Shown: positions 6,206 to 9,911 of the stretch, piece by piece
Layout: every line of letters starts with the position of its first letter
Position numbering within the stretch: position 1 is the stretch's first letter
From: JAABYT01 sp041581935
GTDB lineage: Bacteria > Pseudomonadota > Gammaproteobacteria > HK1
Direction of reading: 5' to 3'
NCBI GenBank assembly: GCA_041581935.1
Contig: JBFICP010000110.1
Span: forward strand, 1 to 9,911
Length of the DNA: 9,911 nucleotides
Notes under the pieces: model-generated
What the model was told of the DNA's origin: nothing
The model's database searches: none
The model's input: only the letters and a program-made list of their open reading frames with translations
Made by a program: the position numbers and the translations under genes

Positions 6206-7075
6206 TCATCGAAAGGCTTCGGCATAGTCGGCTGCAAATACCTCGAATGAAGTCGCCGTTCGCCCGAGCAGCCGCTCGACGTCGGGCGTGACAAAGGCGG
6301 CCCCGCCGCGCGCGCTCAAATCATAGAGCTCCATGACGATGTCAATGAGCCAGGGCGACAAACCGTGTGCGTGCAGTGCTGCCCGTGTCTCGCCGGGTTG
6401 CGTATCCACGTATTGAATTTCACGACCGAGCACACGGCTGAGCACTGCGGCGATATCGTAATTGGAAAGTGCCGCGGGGCCGGTCAGGTCGAAGTATCCG
6501 CTCGGTGGCGGCGGTTGCGTCAGCACACGCGCGGCCACCGCGGCAACATCCCGCGCATCGATGCTGCTGACGCGGCCGTTTCCCTGAGGCGCATGAAAGC
6601 TGTTCGATTTGCGAATATCTCCCGCAAACTGCCCGACGATATTCTGCATGAATGCGTTGGGCCGAAGGCAAACGAAGGCAATGCCGCTTTCGCGAAGGGC
6701 CGCTTCGGTCGCGTCGTGAACGGCGGCCAGACGCGTGGCGGCGCCGCCACCGGCACCGAGAGCCGACAGGCGCACGATCTGCGCGACACGCGCCGAGCGC
6801 GCCTGCTTCACCAAACGGGTCGCCACTACCGCCATGTCCTGCTCGAGTGGCGTGGCGAGAAACAGCCGATCGACGCCTTCGAGCGCCGCGGCCACCGACG
6901 CGGGATCGCGCAAGTCGAGGCACCGCGTAGTCACACCCTCGAGCTTGTCGTGCAACGGCAATCCGCGGCGTGACGCGGCCAGCACCCGAGCACCGGCACC
7001 GGCGAGCAAAGGCACCAGAGCGCGGCCCACGGTGCCCGTTGCGCCGGTGACGAGAACCGTCTCGGAATCGCTCAC
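6206..7075 (-). CDS. NmrA-like atypical SDR, NAD(P)-binding oxidoreductase
   Basis: This 289-residue cytoplasmic protein opens with a Rossmann nucleotide-binding site, VLVTGATGTVGRAL (7-20, GxxGxxG at 11-17). It continues with features of the NmrA/QOR2-like atypical short-chain dehydrogenases: DLRDPASVAAALEGVDRLFL (54-73), VRLSALGAGG (101-110), the LRPNAFMQN block (137-145) and DARDVAAVA (173-181). The classical YxxxK catalytic pair is not in its usual place, as in other NmrA-like proteins that act as redox sensors or quinone reductases. The substrate cannot be told from sequence. The start is GTG at 7075 with little Shine-Dalgarno support, yet the frame begins at the expected distance before the glycine motif. 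It is transcribed alone, convergent with the DUF3750 gene and divergent from the MFS gene; nothing links it to sulfonate metabolism. Confidence 0.85.
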   Translation of the reverse strand: MSDSETVLVTGATGTVGRALVPLLAGAGARVLAASRRGLPLHDKLEGVTTRCLDLRDPASVAAALEGVDRLFLATPLEQDMAVVATRLVKQARSARVAQIVRLSALGAGGGAATRLAAVHDATEAALRESGIAFVCLRPNAFMQNIVGQFAGDIRKSNSFHAPQGNGRVSSIDARDVAAVAARVLTQPPPPSGYFDLTGPAALSNYDIAAVLSRVLGREIQYVDTQPGETRAALHAHGLSPWLIDIVMELYDLSARGGAAFVTPDVERLLGRTATSFEVFAADYAEAFR

Positions 7076-7275
7076 GGCGATTGCAGGAATCGACGCCGCA
7101 ATGTGCCACGGATCCGACGTCGGCGTCGTGTATCACGAGGAGTGGGAACGTGGCCTTGCAAAGAAAGATTCTGCACGGTTCAATGCAGCCGCCATCTTGC
7201 CCCGGCGCCAGACCGAAGCACAAGCTTGCGGGGAAATGGTAGCGCTAATAACCGTCGTGTCGGCGGGGAGTGGGC
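7076..7275. promoter_or_regulatory. Divergent intergenic region with nested inverted repeats
   Basis: About 195 bases separate the SDR and MFS genes and carry no convincing gene. CGACGCCG (7091-7098) pairs with CGGCGTCG (7121-7128). Between and overlapping them is the 10-bp palindrome CCGACGTCGG (7114-7123), identical to the one at 4335-4344, and next to it TCGTG-TAT-CACGA (7126-7138). These sit 16-63 bases upstream of the SDR start and are plausible operator or leader-hairpin elements. A plus-strand TTGCGG (7226-7231) and TAATAA (7246-7251) are only 14 bases apart, so the MFS promoter is uncertain. Confidence 0.35.
7265..7270 (+). promoter_or_regulatory. Ribosome binding site deciding the MFS start
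   Basis: GGGGAG (7265-7270) lies five bases before TTG at 7276. The in-frame GTG at 7270 overlaps this site and could not use it. TTG 7276 is therefore preferred, shortening the protein by two residues. Confidence 0.45.
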
Positions 7276-8604
7276 TTGACCAAAGCGAGCGAAATCGACG
7301 CGCCGTTCGTGGCGTTGCACGACCTCATCAGCGGCGACGAGGATGCGCGCGCGTGCCGGGATATTTCCGACAGCCAGTGCCGGGAACAGCCGCGTAATTT
7401 CGGCGTTCACCTGGTTGCCCTGTCGTTGACCAAAATCGGCGACGGTCTTGCCGATGCCAAGCTGGTACTCAGCTGGCTGCTCGATGCGCTGGGTGCACCG
7501 GCGGCCACGGTGGCGATGTTGGTGCCGGTGCGCGAATCGCTCTCGCTGCTTCCGCAGCTCGCGGTTGCAGGATGGATGCGTCGGCAGTCGGTGCGAAAGT
7601 GGTTCTGGGTCGGCGGCAGCGTGGGACAGGCGATTTCTCTGTTCGCGATGGCGATGGTTGCCTGGCGCTTCGAAGGTGCGACAGCGGGTTGGTCGATCGT
7701 CGGACTTCTCGCCATTTTCAGCCTGGCAAGGGGCGTGTGCTCGGTGGCGTCAAAGGATGTGCTCGGTAAGACCATTGCCAAACAGCGACGCGGCACGCTC
7801 ACCGGATACGCATCGACCGCGGCCGGCCTCGCAGTAATCACACTCGGGCTCGCGCTCCAGCTCGAGCCGGGAAGCGAGCGTGGCGTCGGATTCTTTGTCG
7901 GCCTGCTCGCGACGGGCGCCGCGCTGTGGTTGATTTCCGCCGGTGTGTTCGCGCTTCTCGAAGAATACCCCGGAGCGAGCGATGGCGGTGCGAATGCTTT
8001 GCGCGAGGCAATCGCGGGTCTCAAGCTCGTCGTCGAAGACAGCGAGCTGCGCCGTTTTCTGATCGCTCGCGCGCTGCTCGTGAGCACCGCCCTGATGGCA
8101 CCGTTTATCGCGATACTGTCGCGCGACCTCGGCGGCACCGGCCTTTCCGATCTGGGCATTCTCGTGCTGGCGTCGGGGATCGCCGCCAGCGTGAGCGCCG
8201 GCGTGTGGGGCCGCTGGTCGGATCGCTCGAGCCGAATAGTCATGGCCGCGGCCGGTGCTCTCGCCGCGTTCGCGGGAATCGCGGTGTCGCTGTGCGCATA
8301 CCTGATACCCGAGGGCGGCGTCTGGATCGCGTATCTGTTCGGCGCCCTCTACTTCTTGTTGTCGGTCGCACACACGGGCGTTCGCCTGGGGCGCAAGACG
8401 CACCTCGTCGACATGGCAGGAAGCGAGAATCGCGCGAGCTACGTGGCGGTCAGCAATACCCTCATAGGCATCGTACTGCTGCTCGGTGGCGGCGCCGGGG
8501 TACTCGCGGATACCGCCGGTCCGGCTCTTGCGGTGATGGCTTTCGCGATTTTCGCAGCGCTCGGTGCGCTCGCGAGCCTCGGGCTCGAGGACGCCCAGGC
8601 CTGA
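7276..8604 (+). CDS. Major facilitator superfamily (MFS) permease with cytoplasmic N-terminal extension
   Basis: This inner-membrane protein of about 442 residues has many hydrophobic helices and an MFS-like loop rich in basic residues (GWMRRQSVRKWFWVGG) after the second helix. A second half begins after a charged linker (about residues 228-260) with a parallel GVWGRWSDRSSRIVMA loop, which resembles the DRxxRR-type MFS signature. Before the first helix is a soluble segment of some 40 residues with GDEDARACRDISDSQC and REQPRNF, containing two cysteines. I recall similar N-termini in other proteobacterial MFS proteins of unknown substrate, so it is probably a conserved family trait and not a fusion. 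The substrate cannot be assigned. The gene lies 106 bases before the threonine synthase gene on the same strand; whether they are co-transcribed is unclear. Confidence 0.82.
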   Translation: MTKASEIDAPFVALHDLISGDEDARACRDISDSQCREQPRNFGVHLVALSLTKIGDGLADAKLVLSWLLDALGAPAATVAMLVPVRESLSLLPQLAVAGWMRRQSVRKWFWVGGSVGQAISLFAMAMVAWRFEGATAGWSIVGLLAIFSLARGVCSVASKDVLGKTIAKQRRGTLTGYASTAAGLAVITLGLALQLEPGSERGVGFFVGLLATGAALWLISAGVFALLEEYPGASDGGANALREAIAGLKLVVEDSELRRFLIARALLVSTALMAPFIAILSRDLGGTGLSDLGILVLASGIAASVSAGVWGRWSDRSSRIVMAAAGALAAFAGIAVSLCAYLIPEGGVWIAYLFGALYFLLSVAHTGVRLGRKTHLVDMAGSENRASYVAVSNTLIGIVLLLGGGAGVLADTAGPALAVMAFAIFAALGALASLGLEDAQA

Positions 8605-8710
8605 GCCGAGCGCGCACGCCGTGGCCGGCGCGGTTCCGAATGGCCTCGACACGGGCCGCCTTTCTGGGATCATCGGTGCATCGCGTGTCGCTTCGAGGAT
8701 CTCCGATTCC
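8605..8710. other. Short intergenic region before threonine synthase
   Basis: These 106 bases contain no convincing gene or promoter. The imperfect stem CGCGC...GCGCG (8611-8632) with an inner GCC/GGC pairing has no T-run. A GAGG ribosome-site-like match (8695-8698) lies 12 bases before the ATG at 8711, rather far but usable. Confidence 0.3.
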
Positions 8711-9911
8711 ATGCCAGAGCCCCGACCTGCTCGATCCTGCCTCACCCACCTCGAGTGCTCGCGAACCGGTGAGCGCATCGCCGCGGAAAAGCTCGCGAAT
8801 CTCAGCCCCGCCGGGGCGCCGCTGCTGGCGCGTTACGACGAGAATGCGGCCGCCAAAACGTTGCGTCTGAACAGTGCCGGCGACCGTCCGCGCTCGCTGT
8901 GGCGCTATGCGGAAATGCTGCCGCCGCCGGGCGCGGCGGGCCCCGTGACGCTGCACGAGGGTATGACGCCGCTCGTCAGCGCGCCGCGGCTGGGTGCACG
9001 CCTTGGCGTGTCTGCGCTGCTGATCAAGGACGAAAGCCGTAACCCCCTGGGAAGCTTCAAGGACCGTGGCATGTCGGTGGCCGTCACCATGGCGCGTACC
9101 CTCGGCGCGCACACGCTGGCGCTGCCGAGCGCGGGAAATGCGGGCGGCTCGGCGGCTGCCTACGCTGCGCGCGCGGGACTCGCGATGCACGTATTCATGC
9201 CCGCCGACGCGCAAGCGGCGAATATTTTCGAATGCCGGCGGGCCGGCGCCCGGCTCACGCTGGTGGATGGTTTTCTGAATGATTGCGCGCGGGAAGTCGC
9301 CGAGCGCGCACGAGAGACCGGCTGGTTCGAGCTCGCTACTTTCAAAGAACCCTACAGAGTCGAAGGCAAGAAGACCCTGGCCTATGAGCTCATCGAGCAG
9401 CTCGGCGGCGTCGTTCCCGACGCGATCCTATATCCCACCGGCGGCGGCACGGGACTGGTCGGCATGTGGAAAGCATTCGACGAGCTCGAGCGCCTCGGCT
9501 GGATTGGCGCCGAGCGCCCGCGCATGGTGTGCGTGCAGGCCGCGGGCTGCGCGCCGCTTGTCAGCGCCTTCCTGGGAGGCGCGCAAACGGCATCGGTCTG
9601 GGCACATCCGACAACGCGAGTGCACGGATTGCGCGCGCCGCGCGTGCTCGCCGACCGGCTGTGTCTCAGTGCGATTCGCGAAAGCGGCGGCACCGCCATC
9701 GCCGTGGAGGATGACCAGATGCACGCCATGCAGGACCTGGCCGGGGCCAGTGAAGGCCTCTCGTTCTGTCCCGAGGGTGGCGCCTGCCTGGCCGCGATAC
9801 CGGCACTGATCGGGCGCGGCGACCTCGATCGAGGCGAGCGCATCACGGTATTCAACACCGCCACCGCGCTCAAGTACGACTACCGGGACCTGCCAGGTTA
9901 CGCAAACCCCG
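8711..9911 (+). CDS. thrC: Threonine synthase, PLP-dependent (3' end outside window)
   Basis: The frame is open from ATG 8711 to the window edge, giving 400 residues with no stop, so perhaps only the last few dozen residues are missing. Threonine synthase converts O-phospho-homoserine to threonine using pyridoxal phosphate in the cytoplasm. Visible family features are the N-terminal THLECSRTGERIAAEKLANL (12-31), the acidic-rich LHEGMTPLV (81-89), KDESRNPLGSFKDRG with the PLP-binding lysine Lys117 (106-120), SAGNAGGSAAAYAARAGL (140-157), EPYRVEGKKTLAYELIEQLG (213-232), the phosphate-binding PTGGGTGLVGMWKAFDELE (242-260) and SFCPEGGA (351-358). The N-terminal segment keeps only two cysteines (Cys10, Cys16) and lacks the four-cysteine zinc site of some relatives. 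Codon use is strongly GC-rich. A related fold also occurs in cysteate synthase, but nothing specific supports that here. Confidence 0.88.
   Translation, partial: MPEPRPARSCLTHLECSRTGERIAAEKLANLSPAGAPLLARYDENAAAKTLRLNSAGDRPRSLWRYAEMLPPPGAAGPVTLHEGMTPLVSAPRLGARLGVSALLIKDESRNPLGSFKDRGMSVAVTMARTLGAHTLALPSAGNAGGSAAAYAARAGLAMHVFMPADAQAANIFECRRAGARLTLVDGFLNDCAREVAERARETGWFELATFKEPYRVEGKKTLAYELIEQLGGVVPDAILYPTGGGTGLVGMWKAFDELERLGWIGAERPRMVCVQAAGCAPLVSAFLGGAQTASVWAHPTTRVHGLRAPRVLADRLCLSAIRESGGTAIAVEDDQMHAMQDLAGASEGLSFCPEGGACLAAIPALIGRGDLDRGERITVFNTATALKYDYRDLPGYANP

Noticed and set aside
8611..8632. Hairpin terminator after the MFS gene
   Set aside because: The stem is interrupted by mismatches and no T-run follows.
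7750..8870. Long open frames on both strands over the MFS gene and the start of thrC
   Set aside because: Arg/Ala/Gly-rich shadow translations; the MFS and threonine synthase frames carry the real motifs.
9279..9809. Plus-strand open frame of 176 codons inside thrC
   Set aside because: Serine/arginine-rich out-of-frame translation; the threonine synthase frame is continuous through it with intact PLP motifs.
8711..9911. Cysteate synthase, a threonine synthase relative that would fit a sulfonate theme
   Set aside because: It lies 3.3 kb and three unrelated genes away from the sulfonate genes, and the visible motifs are those of ordinary bacterial threonine synthase.

Overview
The window comes from a high-GC bacterium, most likely a proteobacterium. 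Dense genes, short gaps, GTG/TTG starts and a DUF3750 gene point that way, but the sequence does not fix the taxon; a marine or sediment gammaproteobacterium is only a guess. There is no rRNA, tRNA, CRISPR array or insertion sequence.

The left half (1-5363) reads as an organosulfonate (3-sulfolactate) catabolic locus. suyA and suyB (81-1547, +) encode the two subunits of a UxaA-family (2R)-3-sulfolactate sulfo-lyase, which splits sulfolactate into pyruvate and sulfite. Convergent to them, on the minus strand, are a TauE/SafE-type exporter (4240-3469) and an SLC13 permease with two TrkA-C domains (3447-1609). These plausibly export sulfite and import the sulfonate. Divergent from the exporter is an Ldh2-family dehydrogenase (4362-5363, +) that fits ComC, the NAD(P)-linked (R)-sulfolactate/sulfopyruvate dehydrogenase. 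Together they give uptake, redox interconversion, desulfonation and sulfite disposal. The exporter is frameshifted in this copy, next to a G6 run. No (S)-sulfolactate dehydrogenase (slcC), regulator or cysteate aminotransferase lies inside the window.

The right half (5407-9911) looks like ordinary chromosome. It holds a DUF3750 lipoprotein-like gene, a convergent NmrA-like NAD(P)-binding oxidoreductase, an MFS permease with an unusual cysteine-bearing N-terminal segment, and a threonine synthase that runs off the right edge (8711 to beyond 9911).

Base composition steps near 3.5 kb: suyAB and the SLC13 gene are mostly about 53-58% GC in sampled lines, against about 67-80% in most lines sampled to the right. 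This suggests the sulfo-lyase/permease part has a different history from the rest. Non-coding points of interest are a promoter plus three tandem GACAANC heptamers ahead of suyA, two hairpins between the convergent suyB and SLC13 genes, and an identical 10-bp palindrome (CCGACGTCGG) in both divergent intergenic regions.
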